Below, one piece after another: positions 29,900-41,943 of a stretch of 64,000 nucleotides of DNA. Below the pieces are notes generated by a model, which did not search any database, was not told where the DNA came from, and worked only from the letters and a program-made list of their open reading frames with translations. Positions within the stretch are counted from its first letter, which is position 1; every line of letters begins with the position of its first letter. A program made the translations under genes and the position numbers. Source of the stretch: Pseudomonas sp. (GTDB lineage: Bacteria; Pseudomonadota; Gammaproteobacteria; Pseudomonadales; Pseudomonadaceae); assembly GCA_007713455.1 (NCBI GenBank), contig VMRT01000003.1:62001-126000 (forward strand). Direction: 5' to 3'.

Positions 29900-30202
29900 A
29901 TGAACGCGCACAATCGTACGCTGCTGACCGTGATCTGCGAGGCAGCGCTGGAACACAAGCTGGAAGCCGACCTGAAAAACCTGGGCGCTCCGGGCTGGAC
30001 CCTGTCGGACGCCCGTGGCAGCGGCAGCCGCGGGGTGCGCAGCGCCGGCTGGGATACCGACGGCAACATCCGCCTGGAGGTGATCTGCAGCCGCGAGATC
30101 GCCGAGCGTATCGCCGAGCACCTGCAGGCGCGCTACTACGAGAACTTCGCCATGGTCTGCTACCTGGCCGAGGTGGAAGTGCTGCGGCCCGAGAAGTTCT
30201 GA
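29900..30202 (+). CDS. SbtB-like PII-family regulator of the bicarbonate transporter
   Basis: 100 residues with the PII ferredoxin-like fold pattern: LLTVICEAALEHKLEADLKNLGAPGWTLSDARG (start quoted as LLTVICEAALEHKLEADLK), a T-loop-like Gly/Ser/Arg stretch (GSGSRGVRSAGWDTDG), then LEVICSREIAERIAEHL. SbtB proteins bind adenine nucleotides and gate SbtA. The single-base spacing from sbtA and small size fit that partner role. Nucleotide preference cannot be read. Could also be annotated simply as P-II family regulator. Confidence 0.82.
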   Translation: MNAHNRTLLTVICEAALEHKLEADLKNLGAPGWTLSDARGSGSRGVRSAGWDTDGNIRLEVICSREIAERIAEHLQARYYENFAMVCYLAEVEVLRPEKF

Positions 30203-30268
30203 CCGCGCGCTGTGATGCCCCTCGGCCGGCGGGCGTCCACCCTGGACTCAGGACCGATGGAGCCTTCG

Positions 30269-31177
30269 ATGCACGCCCTGCTGCAGGAAATTCTCGACGA
30301 TGTACGCCCGCTGCTCGGGCAAGGTCGCGTGGCCAGTTACATCCCGGCGCTGGCCGACGTGCCGCCCAACCAGTTGGGTATTGCCGTGTGCAGTGCCGAG
30401 GGCGAGATTTTCGAAGCCGGCGACGCGCAGACGCCGTTCTCGATCCAGAGCATTTCGAAAGTGTTCAGCCTGGTGCAGGCCATCGCCCATCGCGGCGAGT
30501 CGTTGTGGGAGCGGCTGGGCCACGAGCCTTCGGGGCAGCCGTTCAATTCACTGGTGCAGCTCGAGTTCGAACGCGGCCGCCCGCGCAACCCGTTCATCAA
30601 CGCCGGGGCGCTGGTGATCTGCGACGTCAACCAGTCGCGCTTCGCCACCCCGGAGCTGTCGATGCGCGATTTCGTCCGGCACCTGTCCGGCAACCGGCAG
30701 ATCGTCTCCGACACCCGCGTCGCCGAATCCGAATACCAGCACCGCGCGCGCAATGCGGCCATGGCTTACCTGATGCAGGCCTTCGGCAACTTCCACAACG
30801 ATGTCGAAGCGGTATTGCGCAGCTATTTTCATCACTGTGCGCTGCGTATGAACTGCGTCGACCTGGCCCGCGCGTTCGCCTTTCTTGCCCGCGATGGTGC
30901 CTGCCCGCAAAGCGGCGAGACGGTGCTGGCGCCGCGCCAGGCCAAGCAGGTCAACGCGATCATGGCCACCAGCGGCCTGTACGACGAGGCGGGCAACTTC
31001 GCCTATCGCGTCGGCCTGCCCGGCAAGAGCGGGGTGGGCGGCGGCATCGTCGCGGTGGTACCGGGCCGCTTCACCGTCTGCGTCTGGTCGCCGGAGCTCA
31101 ACGCCGCGGGCAATTCGCTGATCGGCATGGCCGCGCTCGAGGCGCTGTCGCAGCGTATCGGCTGGTCCATCTTCTGA
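30269..31177 (+). CDS. glsA: Glutaminase
   Basis: 302 residues, standard for GlsA/GlsB. Converts glutamine to glutamate and ammonia in the cytoplasm. Serine beta-lactamase-like fold with the catalytic SxxK in [15 protein letters not shown], then [17 protein letters not shown] and [12 protein letters not shown], all intact. ATG 30269 is chosen because GGAG lies 6 bp before it and the N-terminus ([19 protein letters not shown]) then matches Pseudomonas glutaminase; two earlier in-frame ATGs lack support. It sits inside a bicarbonate-handling cluster on the same strand. Confidence 0.93.
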   Translation: MHALLQEILDDVRPLLGQGRVASYIPALADVPPNQLGIAVCSAEGEIFEAGDAQTPFSIQSISKVFSLVQAIAHRGESLWERLGHEPSGQPFNSLVQLEFERGRPRNPFINAGALVICDVNQSRFATPELSMRDFVRHLSGNRQIVSDTRVAESEYQHRARNAAMAYLMQAFGNFHNDVEAVLRSYFHHCALRMNCVDLARAFAFLARDGACPQSGETVLAPRQAKQVNAIMATSGLYDEAGNFAYRVGLPGKSGVGGGIVAVVPGRFTVCVWSPELNAAGNSLIGMAALEALSQRIGWSIF

Positions 31178-31229
31178 CGCGCCGTCGCGGCGGCGCCTAC
31201 CCTTCGAATTCCTCTGGAGAGAACCAAGC

Positions 31230-31928
31230 ATGAATGACGGCAAGAAGAGCGAAACCGCCCAGGAGGCCCTCGAACACATCGTCTCGGGCGTCAAGCGCTT
31301 CCGCGAAGAGGTCTATCCCGAGCAGCGCGAGCTGTTCGAGAAGCTCGCCTACGAGCAGACCCCGCGGGCGATGTTCATCACCTGTGCCGATTCGCGAATC
31401 ATCCCCGAGCTGATCACCCAGAGCTCGCCCGGCGACCTGTTCGTCACCCGCAACGTCGGCAACGTGGTGCCGCCCTACGGGCAGATGAACGGTGGCGTGT
31501 CGACCGCCATCGAGTTCGCCGTGATGGCGCTTGGCGTGCAGCACATCATCGTCTGCGGCCACTCCGACTGCGGCGCGATGAAGGCGGTGCTCAACCCGGC
31601 TCAGCTGGAACGCATGCCGACGGTCAAGGGCTGGCTGCGGCATGCCGAGGTGGCGAAGATCGTCGTCGAGCAGAACTGTGGCTGCGCCGACCACAACACC
31701 CTCGGCATCCTTACCGAGGAGAACGTGGTGGCCCAGCTCGACCACCTGCGCACGCATCCCTCGGTGGCAGCGCGGCTGGCCAGCGGTCAACTGTTCATCC
31801 ACGGCTGGGTGTACAACATCGGGACCAGCGAAATCCGCGCCTACGATGCCGAGAAGGGCGAGTTCCGCCTGGTCGGCGACGGCCCGCTGCCGATGGCCAC
31901 GCCGCGGGCGCGCTATCAGGTGAGCTGA
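31230..31928 (+). CDS. Beta-class carbonic anhydrase
   Basis: 232 residues. Zinc enzyme interconverting CO2 and bicarbonate. Ligands and the catalytic dyad are plain: Cys52, Asp54 and Arg56 in TCADSR, His111 and Cys114 in CGHSDCGAMK. It resembles the Pseudomonas psCA1 type (PA0102). GGAGAG lies before the ATG. Its place after sbtA, the PII-like gene and glsA, and near pyruvate carboxylase, points to bicarbonate supply. Confidence 0.95.
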   Translation: MNDGKKSETAQEALEHIVSGVKRFREEVYPEQRELFEKLAYEQTPRAMFITCADSRIIPELITQSSPGDLFVTRNVGNVVPPYGQMNGGVSTAIEFAVMALGVQHIIVCGHSDCGAMKAVLNPAQLERMPTVKGWLRHAEVAKIVVEQNCGCADHNTLGILTEENVVAQLDHLRTHPSVAARLASGQLFIHGWVYNIGTSEIRAYDAEKGEFRLVGDGPLPMATPRARYQVS

Positions 31929-31969
31929 AGCGCTTCCGGGCGGTTTCGGTCTGCTGACGAGGCGCGGGG

Positions 31970-32779
31970 TCAGCGACCGCCGGCCAGCGTCGTGCCGCGC
32001 TCCTGAATCAGATAGCACAGGTCAGGGGTCTTGCTGCAGCCGGCGTAGCCTTCGGCGATCACGTCCTCGAGCGCCTTCTGCAGGCGTTTGACCACTTCGT
32101 CCGGCGTATCAGGGCTCAGTGCCAGATACAGCGGTTCGCTGCGATAGCTCAGCGCGATGCGCAGCTGGCTCTCGTCGACGCCCTGCAGCCGCGCGTAATG
32201 ACGCCACACCGGGTCGGCCACCGCCCACAGGTCGATGCGCCCGGTCAGCAGTTTGCGCAGGTTTTCGGCGTCGTTGAGGCTGTTGCTGGTGGCGATGCCC
32301 TGGCTTTCCAGGAACAGGCTGACGCTGCCGTTGGCGTGGCCGCCGATCTGGTAGCCCTGCGTCTGCTCCAGACTGTCGAACTTCAGGCCACTGTCGGCCG
32401 GCGCCAGCAGCACGCTGGCGTGATGGGCCAGCGGCCCGACCCACTTGAACTGACCGGCGTTCTGCGGCGTGCGCGCCACTGAGAACAGGCCGTGGGCGGG
32501 CTGCTGCCGGGTCTGCTCGTAGAGCCGGCTCCAGGGGCCGCGCAGGGTCAGGTTGTAGGCGATGCCGGCGCGGCGAAAGATGTCTCGCACGGTGTCGGCA
32601 TCGATGCCCTGCACATCGTCGCCGCGGGCGAAGCCCTTGCTGTTGGGGCCCATGTTGAATGGCGGGAAACTGTCGGTTTGCAGAGTGATCTGATAGTTGG
32701 CAGGCAGTTCGGCCTGGGCGGCACATGCAGCGCTGATGAGCAGGGCGAACAGCGCCCCGGCAGTTCGGGATCTGGCCAT
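31970..32779 (-). CDS. Periplasmic amino-acid-type solute-binding protein (PBPb family)
   Basis: 269 residues. Signal peptide to AAQA near residue 23, then a small bacterial extracellular solute-binding domain (ITLQTDSFPPFNM, GIDADTVRDIFRRAG, LLTGRIDLWAVADPVWRHY). No ABC permease or ATPase genes are adjacent, so it may be an orphan receptor or serve a distant transporter. The start is ATG 32779 with AAGGAG 8 bp upstream; the longer frame begins inside the asparaginase gene. It ends with two cysteines (YAGCSKTPDLCYL) that may form a disulfide. Confidence 0.8.
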   Translation of the reverse strand: MARSRTAGALFALLISAACAAQAELPANYQITLQTDSFPPFNMGPNSKGFARGDDVQGIDADTVRDIFRRAGIAYNLTLRGPWSRLYEQTRQQPAHGLFSVARTPQNAGQFKWVGPLAHHASVLLAPADSGLKFDSLEQTQGYQIGGHANGSVSLFLESQGIATSNSLNDAENLRKLLTGRIDLWAVADPVWRHYARLQGVDESQLRIALSYRSEPLYLALSPDTPDEVVKRLQKALEDVIAEGYAGCSKTPDLCYLIQERGTTLAGGR

Positions 32780-32856
32780 GGCATCGGCTCCTTGACGCTT
32801 TTCTTGTTGTTGGCGTGAGCAAGGGTAGCGGTGCTGCAGGCACATCGCCAGCCGGC

Positions 32857-32885
32857 CGCGCTGCCCTGCGGGGCAGCGCGCATTT
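32857..32885. terminator. Strong hairpin downstream of the asparaginase gene
   Basis: CGCGCTGCCC, loop TGCG, GGGCAGCGCG (32857-32880): a perfect 10-bp stem, followed on the plus strand by CATTTTT. It lies 20 bp after the asparaginase stop (minus strand). The T-run favours plus-strand termination, so its role for the minus-strand genes is uncertain. Confidence 0.6.
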
Positions 32886-32900
32886 TTGCCGGTGTCGTTT

Positions 32901-33884
32901 TCAGTCGGCCATTTCGCCGCAGAGGTCGCGGCAGAACCAGTGTTCCACCTCGGCATGGTCGAGCCCGGCGGCGAGCAGGGCGAACAGCTTGCCCAGCGCT
33001 GCTTCACGGGTCATGCCGCCGCCGGAGACCAGACCGGCATCGCGCAGGCCGCTGCCGGTGGCATAGACGTCGAAATCGACATGGCCGCCCGGGCACTGGC
33101 TGATCGCCGCCAGCACCACGCCCTGTCGATGCGCGTGGCGCAGCGCTTCGATGAACGGGACGTCGTCCGCCGGCCCGGTGCCGCTGCCATAGCACTCGAG
33201 CAGTAGCGCCTGAGCGCCGCTGGCGACCAGTGCCCGGACCTGCGCGGCGCCGACGCCGGGGTACAACGGCAGCACCACGACCTGTGCCGGTCGCTGCGGC
33301 AACAGCGCCGGCGGACGTTCGCTGGCCGCTGCGGCGAGGCGTTTGCGCGGCGCCTCGGCAAAAGCGTCGAAGGCGTCGCTGCGCAGTTTGCTGACCCGCG
33401 CGCCGTGCAGCAGCACGCCGTTGAAGAACAGTTGCACGCCGTGCACCTGCCCGGCCTGCAGGGCGCGCATGGCGCCGAACAGGTTGGGCCAGGCATCGCT
33501 GCCCGGGCTTCCCGCCGGCAGCATGGCGCCGGTGAGCAGCACGGGGATCTCAAGATCCAGCAGCAGGAAGGACAGCGCAGCGGCGCTGTAGGCCAGAGTG
33601 TCGGTGCCGTGCAGCAACAGCACCGCATCGCAGTCGCCCTGCGCCACGGCATCGCGGACGGCGGACGCCATCTGCAGCCAGTGGGTCGGCTGCATGTTGG
33701 CGCTGTCCAGCAGCGGTTGCAGTTCGCGGAAGGTCCAGCTCGGCAGCGGCCCGGCTTCCAGCGCCTGCTGCGCCCGCAGGCGAGCTTCGAAGCCGGAGGC
33801 TGGCATCAACCCGGCGGCGCTCTGTTGCATGCCGATGGTGCCACCGGTGTAGAGCACCAGCAGGCGTTCGATTGATTGATTCAC
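32901..33884 (-). CDS. Asparaginase, type I-like
   Basis: 327 residues. Hydrolyses asparagine to aspartate and ammonia. Both catalytic threonine regions are present: LYTGGTIGMQ at the N-terminus and LLLHGTDTLAYSA near residue 95. It lacks a signal peptide, so it is cytoplasmic (type I-like). GTG start at 33884 is preceded by GAGGAG. It follows the Na+/alanine symporter gene on the same strand with a 102-bp gap, so uptake and breakdown may be linked. Confidence 0.9.
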   Translation of the reverse strand: MNQSIERLLVLYTGGTIGMQQSAAGLMPASGFEARLRAQQALEAGPLPSWTFRELQPLLDSANMQPTHWLQMASAVRDAVAQGDCDAVLLLHGTDTLAYSAAALSFLLLDLEIPVLLTGAMLPAGSPGSDAWPNLFGAMRALQAGQVHGVQLFFNGVLLHGARVSKLRSDAFDAFAEAPRKRLAAAASERPPALLPQRPAQVVVLPLYPGVGAAQVRALVASGAQALLLECYGSGTGPADDVPFIEALRHAHRQGVVLAAISQCPGGHVDFDVYATGSGLRDAGLVSGGGMTREAALGKLFALLAAGLDHAEVEHWFCRDLCGEMAD

Positions 33885-33986
33885 ACGCGCTCCTCGCTCG
33901 TTCGGCGCAGGCCATCAGGGAAACAGGCGGATGGGGCCAGCCCCGTGCGCGGTTGCGCAGAGGGCTGGCCGGTCGCGTCGGAGCGC

Positions 33987-35408
<1,422 letters not shown>

Positions 35409-35577
35409 GGCAATGTTCACCTTGTTGTCGTTGTTAGGGTGCCGGCGCGCGCCGCTGCGCCGTGCAAGCGGGGGATGTTTCAACAGTAGCGACGACAGGA
35501 CAATTTCGCAGGTGGCCGCGATGTGGCGCGACCTGATGCTAGAATGGCGGCACTCGCGCCAACCGTCAGGGCATCCC

Positions 35578-36396
35578 ATGACCTCCCACCTCGCCGAAAA
35601 CCTGAAGTTGCTCTGCAGTCACTACCGCTCGATTGCCGAGGTGTGCCGCAAGCTGGCCATCAATCGGGCGCAGTTCAACAAGTACCTGGGCGGGCAGAGC
35701 CGTCCCACGCCGTTCAACCTCAAACGCATCGGCGACTTCTTCGGGGTCGAGGGCTATGAGCTGGAAATGCCGCCCGAGCAGTTCGCCCGGCTGGTCGGGG
35801 CGCGCCATCCGGAAGCCCAGGCGCTGCCGCGGACCGATCCGCTGCTGGCCCTGCTGCAGCCGTTGCGCGAGCACGCCGCGAGTCTGTCGCGCTATTGCGG
35901 CTACTACTTCGAATACGCCAACTGCATGTCGGTGCCGGGCAGCATCCTCATCTCGCTGGTGCATCTGCGCGAGGAAAACGGCCTCTACCTGTTCGAGCGT
36001 CAGGAGCGCCAGGAACGCGCCAGCCCTACCCTCGGCCACGCCGAGGACTGGGTACGCTGCCGCTACCTCGGCGCGGCGTTCGGCCTGCAGGACCGACTGT
36101 TCCTGATCGACTACGAATCGCTGACGCTCAACGAGATGAGCCAGACCATCCTCATTCCCAGCTTCAAGAGCCGCATCACCCGTCTTAACGGAATGAAGAC
36201 CGGCGTCTCTTCGGGCGACCGCCGCACGCCGGCGTGCACCTCGGTGGTGTGGGAATACCTGGGTCGCGAGATCAACCGGGTCAGCGCCTATCGCCAGGTG
36301 ATGCTCTACAGCCCGGACGACCCGCGCATCGACCTGGACATCCGCGAGCGCCTGGCGACGCCGCATGTGGAGAACGGGCTGTTCGGCATCGAGTGA
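35578..36396 (+). CDS. XRE-type helix-turn-helix transcriptional regulator
   Basis: 272 residues. The N-terminal Cro/CI-type motif is RSIAEVCRKLAINRAQFNKYLGGQSRPT, here marked by VCRKLAINRAQFNKYLGG, followed by FNLKRIGDFFGV. The larger C-terminal part has no recognised domain, with a core YYFEYANCMSVPGSILISLV. Start at 35578 fits the domain; an in-frame ATG at 35521 would add 19 residues. A -10-like TAGAAT at 35540-35545 suggests a short leader. It is divergent from the AGCS gene, and its stop is four bases from the convergent GNAT gene. Target genes unknown. Confidence 0.8.
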   Translation: MTSHLAENLKLLCSHYRSIAEVCRKLAINRAQFNKYLGGQSRPTPFNLKRIGDFFGVEGYELEMPPEQFARLVGARHPEAQALPRTDPLLALLQPLREHAASLSRYCGYYFEYANCMSVPGSILISLVHLREENGLYLFERQERQERASPTLGHAEDWVRCRYLGAAFGLQDRLFLIDYESLTLNEMSQTILIPSFKSRITRLNGMKTGVSSGDRRTPACTSVVWEYLGREINRVSAYRQVMLYSPDDPRIDLDIRERLATPHVENGLFGIE

Positions 36397-36400
36397 AGGC

Positions 36401-36841
36401 TCAGAGGATCTTGCGGTACTGGATGAAGCCCGAGCGTTCGGCGATGCGGTCGTAGAGCATGCGCCCCGTATAGTTGGTCTCCTGGGTCAGCCAGTGGACG
36501 CGCGAGGCGCCAGCGGCTGCGGCCTGGGCGTAGACGTGCTCGATCAGTGCCCGACCGATGCCTTTGCCTCGGATCCCCTCGGCCACGTAGAGATCCTGCA
36601 GGTAGCAGTAGTCACCGCGGGTCCAGCAGCTGCGATGGAAGATCCAGTGCACCAGGCCGATGGCGTGGCCGTCATGCCAGGCCAACGCGGCATGCATCGG
36701 CTCGGCTGGATCGAGGAAGCGCTGCCAGGTGAGGTCGCTGGTCTGCTCCGCAATCGCAGCGGCGTAGAAGCGTTGGTAGTTCTGCCAGAGTTCTCTCCAG
36801 ACAGCGTGGTCGGCAGCGGTGATAGGGCGGATCTCAGGCAC
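36401..36841 (-). CDS. GNAT-family N-acetyltransferase
   Basis: 146 residues. GNAT motif A with the acetyl-CoA loop is YLQDLYVAEGIRGKGIGRALIEH (core VAEGIRGKGIGRAL), and the C-terminus ends in TNYTGRMLYDRIAERSGFIQYRK. GTG 36841 follows AAGAGGA by 7 bp and is preferred to the much longer frame. It begins 13 bp after paiB on the same strand, so the two form an operon resembling the PaiA/PaiB pair of Bacillus in gene content. Substrate unknown. Confidence 0.87.
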   Translation of the reverse strand: MPEIRPITAADHAVWRELWQNYQRFYAAAIAEQTSDLTWQRFLDPAEPMHAALAWHDGHAIGLVHWIFHRSCWTRGDYCYLQDLYVAEGIRGKGIGRALIEHVYAQAAAAGASRVHWLTQETNYTGRMLYDRIAERSGFIQYRKIL

Positions 36842-36854
36842 AGTGCATTCCTCT

Positions 36855-37487
36855 TCAATCGGTGATGGGCATGCGCGCGGCCAGGGCCTGGTCGCGTGGA
36901 TCGAGCGAGGCGGCCAGGCCCTGGCGAACCCCGGCCTGGTCCGCCGGCGAGCGGTTCTGCCCGAGTTTCCACTTGCCCTCCAGCCGGCGAATCGGCAGGG
37001 CGAAGCCGACGATGGCGCGCAGCATGGCGTCCAGGTAGTCGTCTGGTGCATCGCTTACGGCCCAGGGCTGTGGGCGGCTGGCTTCATGCTGATCGCTGAG
37101 GCGGCTGACGATCTGCAGCAGGCTCTTGCGGTCCTCGATCAGCTGCACCGGGCCGCGGGCATGCACGGCGATGTAGTTCCAGGTCGGTACGACCTTGCCG
37201 TGCTCCGCTTTGGTCGGATACCAGCTGGGGCTGATGTAGGCGTCAGGGCCGCTGAACACGGCTAGCGCTTCGCAGCCGTCCTGCAGCTCGCGCCAGTGCG
37301 GATTGGCCTTGGCGAAGTGCCCGTAGAGCGTGCCGAACTCGCCTTCGTCCGATTCCAGCAGCAGCGGCAGGTGGCTGGCCTGCACGCCGTCCGTGCCCGC
37401 GCTGGTCAGCAGTGCGAACGGCATCGCCCGAATCTGGCGATGCAACTCGCCAGGATCGTCCTGGCGGAATGAGGCTGGCAGGTACAT
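36855..37487 (-). CDS. paiB: PaiB-like FMN-binding protein
   Basis: 210 residues. FMN_bind_2/PaiB pattern: MYLPASFRQDDPGELHRQI at the N-terminus, PFALLTSAGTDGVQASHLPL, YISPSWYPTKAEHGKVVPTWNYIAVHARG (core SPSWYPTK and VPTWNYIAVH). In Bacillus PaiB is a regulator-type protein; in proteobacteria its role is not settled. GGAGAG precedes the ATG. It is divergent from a MocR-type regulator (94 bp apart) and followed at once by a GNAT gene. Confidence 0.87.
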   Translation of the reverse strand: MYLPASFRQDDPGELHRQIRAMPFALLTSAGTDGVQASHLPLLLESDEGEFGTLYGHFAKANPHWRELQDGCEALAVFSGPDAYISPSWYPTKAEHGKVVPTWNYIAVHARGPVQLIEDRKSLLQIVSRLSDQHEASRPQPWAVSDAPDDYLDAMLRAIVGFALPIRRLEGKWKLGQNRSPADQAGVRQGLAASLDPRDQALAARMPITD

Positions 37488-37526
37488 GGCGTCTCTCCAA
37501 ATACAGTGTTGCCATGCTAGGCAGGA

Positions 37527-37575
37527 TATTGGCCCGCTGTAAGATCCATTACTTGTGACTTTGATAGAGCCAATA
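37527..37575. promoter_or_regulatory. Inverted TATTGGC / GCCAATA pair between paiB and the MocR gene
   Basis: TATTGGC at 37527-37533 and its complement GCCAATA at 37569-37575 lie in the 94-bp divergent gap, 42 bp apart start to start (four helical turns). They are candidate half-sites for the adjacent MocR regulator, since such proteins usually act on divergent neighbours. Short motif, so confidence is low. Confidence 0.3.
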
Positions 37576-37581
37576 CTACCT

Positions 37582-39051
37582 ATGCCGACCACGCCCCCAT
37601 TGCCCGTCGATCTTTCCGGCATTTGTCTGGAGCGCAGCCAGGGGCTGACACGCCAGCTCTATCAGGCCCTGCGCGAGCGCATCCTCGACGGGCGTCTGGC
37701 TGGAGGAAGTCGGCTGCCGGCCGGTCGCGATCTGGCGGCATTGCTGGCGGTGTCACGCAACACTGTCACCCGGGCGTTCGATCAGCTCTACGCCGAGGGC
37801 TACATTGAAGGCCGGGTAGGCGATGGCACTTACGTGGTGGAACTCGGCAGCGCGCGGCCGCTGATGCAGCCGCCTGCTTCCGGGGTGGCGCCGACCGAGG
37901 CGCTGTTGCGCCTGCAGCGTAATCACTTGGCGCCGCCGGTGAGCGGTGCGCCGCGTGCCTTTCGCATCGGCGTGCCGGCCTTCGATCTTTTTCCCTTCGA
38001 AATCTGGGCGCGGCTCACGGCGCGCTTCTGGCGCAAGCCATCGCCGGCGCGCCTGGGCTATGGCGACCCGGCGGGTGAGCCTGCCTTGCGCGAACTGGTA
38101 GCGGCCTATCTGCGCAGCAGCCGCGGGCTGAACTGCGATCCGTCCCAGGTGGTGATCACCTGCGGCGCACAGCAGGGCATCAGCCTCTGTGCCCAGCTGC
38201 TGGTGCAGCCCGGCGATCGTGTCGCGCTGGAGAATCCCGGCTATCGCGCCGCCGGCCATGCCTTCGCCGTGGCTGGCGCCGAGCTGTGTGGGGTCGCGGT
38301 GGATGGCGAGGGACTGGATACCGCCGCCCTCGCGCAGATCGAAGGCTGTCGGCTGGCCTATGTCACGCCCTCGCATCAGTACCCGACCGGCGTGACCCTG
38401 TCGCTGGCGCGGCGCCTGGAACTGCTCGCGTGGGCCGAACGCAACGAGGGTTGGATCGTCGAGGACGACTACGACGGCGAGTACCGTTACAGCGGGACGC
38501 CGTTGACGCCTTTGGCTGCGCTGGACCGGCAGGGGCGGGTGCTCTACGTCGGCACCTTCTGCAAGATCACCTTCCCCGCGCTGCGCCTCGGCTACCTGGT
38601 ATTGCCTCCCGGCCTGGCAGAGGCCTTCGCCCGTCGCCGCGCATTGGATATGCGTCACTCGGACATTGGCAGCCAGATGGTGATGGCCGAGTTCATCGCT
38701 GCCGGCCATTTTCAGCGTCACGTGCGCCGTATGCGCCAGGCCGCCCGGGTGCGCCGCGACACCCTGTTGCAGCACTGGCCAGAGGCGATCCCTGGCTGCG
38801 CGGAGTTGCCGGCGGTGGATGCCGGGCTGCATCTGTGCGTGCCGGTGCACAGCCACGCCCGCGAAGCCGAGCTGGTTGCCGCGGCGCGAGCGGCCGAGGT
38901 GGAAATGAACGGGCTGGCCGACTACTGGCTGGACGGTCAGGCGCCGCGAGGCGCACCGGGCGGCCTGGTGCTGGGTTTTGCGGCGGTTCCGGAAGTGGAA
39001 ATCATCGCCGCGCTGCAACGCCTGCGTCACGCCTGGGACCTGCCGAGCTAG
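37582..39051 (+). CDS. MocR/PdxR-type regulator (GntR plus PLP aminotransferase-like domain)
   Basis: 489 residues. N-terminal GntR winged helix (RLPAGRDLAALLAVSRNTVTRAFDQLY, core LLAVSRNTVTRAF), then a fold-type I aminotransferase-like domain with IVEDDYDGEYRY and the PLP-lysine region VGTFCKITFPALRLGYLV. MocR proteins bind PLP or a PLP-amine adduct as signal. It is divergent from paiB-GNAT, the likely target. The family includes PdxR, the activator of PLP synthesis, but no pdxST genes are near, so no symbol is given. ATG 37582 gives the complete GntR domain. Confidence 0.9.
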   Translation: MPTTPPLPVDLSGICLERSQGLTRQLYQALRERILDGRLAGGSRLPAGRDLAALLAVSRNTVTRAFDQLYAEGYIEGRVGDGTYVVELGSARPLMQPPASGVAPTEALLRLQRNHLAPPVSGAPRAFRIGVPAFDLFPFEIWARLTARFWRKPSPARLGYGDPAGEPALRELVAAYLRSSRGLNCDPSQVVITCGAQQGISLCAQLLVQPGDRVALENPGYRAAGHAFAVAGAELCGVAVDGEGLDTAALAQIEGCRLAYVTPSHQYPTGVTLSLARRLELLAWAERNEGWIVEDDYDGEYRYSGTPLTPLAALDRQGRVLYVGTFCKITFPALRLGYLVLPPGLAEAFARRRALDMRHSDIGSQMVMAEFIAAGHFQRHVRRMRQAARVRRDTLLQHWPEAIPGCAELPAVDAGLHLCVPVHSHAREAELVAAARAAEVEMNGLADYWLDGQAPRGAPGGLVLGFAAVPEVEIIAALQRLRHAWDLPS

Positions 39052-39072
39052 CGGCAGGTCTTCGGACGGCGC

Positions 39073-40332
39073 TCACTCCTTGTTGCTGGCGTCGTACATC
39101 GCTCGGTCGAGTTCCTGCTCGCTGCGACCGACCAGCGTGGTGGTCATCAGGTCGCCGGCGACGTTCACCGTGGTGCGTGCCATGTCGAGGATGCGGTCGA
39201 TCCCGGCGATCAGCGCCACGCCTTCGAGCGGCAGGCCGGCAGCGGTGAGCACCAGCCCGAGCATGATCAGCCCGGCGCCGGGGATGCCGGCGGTGCCGAT
39301 GGAGGCCAGCGTCGCGGTGAGGATGATCATCGCGTACTGCCCGGCACTGAGGTCGATGCCGAAGGCCTGGGCGATGAACAGTGCGAGCACGCCCTGATAG
39401 ATCGCCGTGCCGTCCATGTTGATGGTCGCGCCCACTGGCAGCACGAAGCCCGCCACACCTTCGGATACGCCGAGGTTCTTGCGCGCGCATTCGATGGACA
39501 CCGGCAGGGTGCCGGAGCTGCTCGAGGTGCTGAAGGCCACCGCCAGCGCCGGGGCGATGCCCTGGAAGAAACGCAGCGGATTGAGCCGCGCCAGCAGGCC
39601 GAGCAGGCCGCCGTAGACCAGCAGTACATGGGCGATGCTGGCCAGGTAGATCACCCCGATCACGCCCGCCAGCGACAGCAGTACTTCAGCACCATGGCTG
39701 CCGACCACGCCGGCGGTCAGGGCGAAGACACCGATCGGCGCGACGCGCATCACCAGATCGGTGAGCTTGTAGAAACTCTCGGCCAGCGCATCGAACAGGC
39801 GCACCGCCGGCGCGCCGCGCTCGCCGATCAGGTTGATGCTGACGCCCAGGGCGATGGCGAAAACGATGATCTGCAGGATGTTGCCCTCGGCGAAGGCAGT
39901 GACCGGATTGGAAGGCACCAAGCCGACCAGAATCGACACCAGCGAGGGCGCCTGCTTGGCCTGTTCGCTGCCACTGGCGACCATGTTCATGCCTTCGCCC
40001 GGGGTGAACAGCGCGCCGAACAGCAGGCCGATGCTGACCGCGAAGGCGGTGGTCACCAGGTAGATGGCGATGGTCTTCAGACTGATGCGGCCGAGCTTGG
40101 CGCTGTCCTGCATCGAGGTTATGCCGGCCACCAGCGAAACGAACACCAGCGGCACGATGAGCATCTTGATCGCATTGAGAAACAGCGTGCCGATCGGTGC
40201 CAGCAGCTGCGCGTCTGCGCCAAAGGCCATGCCGGCGGCGACGCCGAGGGCCAGGCCGATGAGGATCTGCTGCCAGAGCGGCAGGCGGACGAGCAGGCGC
40301 AGGGGAGCGGAGAGGGTCGTACTCTGAGTCAT
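39073..40332 (-). CDS. Dicarboxylate/amino acid:cation symporter (DAACS family)
   Basis: 419 residues. Sodium- or proton-coupled uptake of glutamate, aspartate or C4-dicarboxylates. Family marks: FLNAIKMLIVPLVFVSLVAGI, AFSTSSSSGTLPVSIECA with the serine-rich hairpin, and GATINMDGTAIYQGV. It directly follows aspA on the same strand (gap 90 bp, with a hairpin), which suggests aspartate or fumarate as the physiological substrate. Confidence 0.92.
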   Translation of the reverse strand: MTQSTTLSAPLRLLVRLPLWQQILIGLALGVAAGMAFGADAQLLAPIGTLFLNAIKMLIVPLVFVSLVAGITSMQDSAKLGRISLKTIAIYLVTTAFAVSIGLLFGALFTPGEGMNMVASGSEQAKQAPSLVSILVGLVPSNPVTAFAEGNILQIIVFAIALGVSINLIGERGAPAVRLFDALAESFYKLTDLVMRVAPIGVFALTAGVVGSHGAEVLLSLAGVIGVIYLASIAHVLLVYGGLLGLLARLNPLRFFQGIAPALAVAFSTSSSSGTLPVSIECARKNLGVSEGVAGFVLPVGATINMDGTAIYQGVLALFIAQAFGIDLSAGQYAMIILTATLASIGTAGIPGAGLIMLGLVLTAAGLPLEGVALIAGIDRILDMARTTVNVAGDLMTTTLVGRSEQELDRAMYDASNKE

Positions 40333-40390
40333 GGGTTTTCCTGTTGTTTTTATTGTGCGAACGAGCCGGGCTGGTGGCTCGTAAAGCGAA

Positions 40391-40412
40391 CGCCCGGCAT
40401 GGGTGCCGGGCG
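40391..40412. terminator. Hairpin between aspA and the symporter gene
   Basis: CGCCCGGCA, loop TGGG, TGCCGGGCG: a perfect 9-bp stem 10 bp after the aspA stop codon. It has no T-run on the minus strand, so it may reduce rather than block read-through into the symporter gene. Confidence 0.6.
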
Positions 40413-40422
40413 CTTGGGACGA

Positions 40423-41847
<1,425 letters not shown>

Positions 41848-41943
41848 GATGGTAATGTGGCTTCGGTAGGCGCAGGCAGTGCTGCAGTGCGCCTAAAATA
41901 AGGCTTTCAGGCGTTTCGCGGCCAATGCCGTTGCTGGCTGCCC

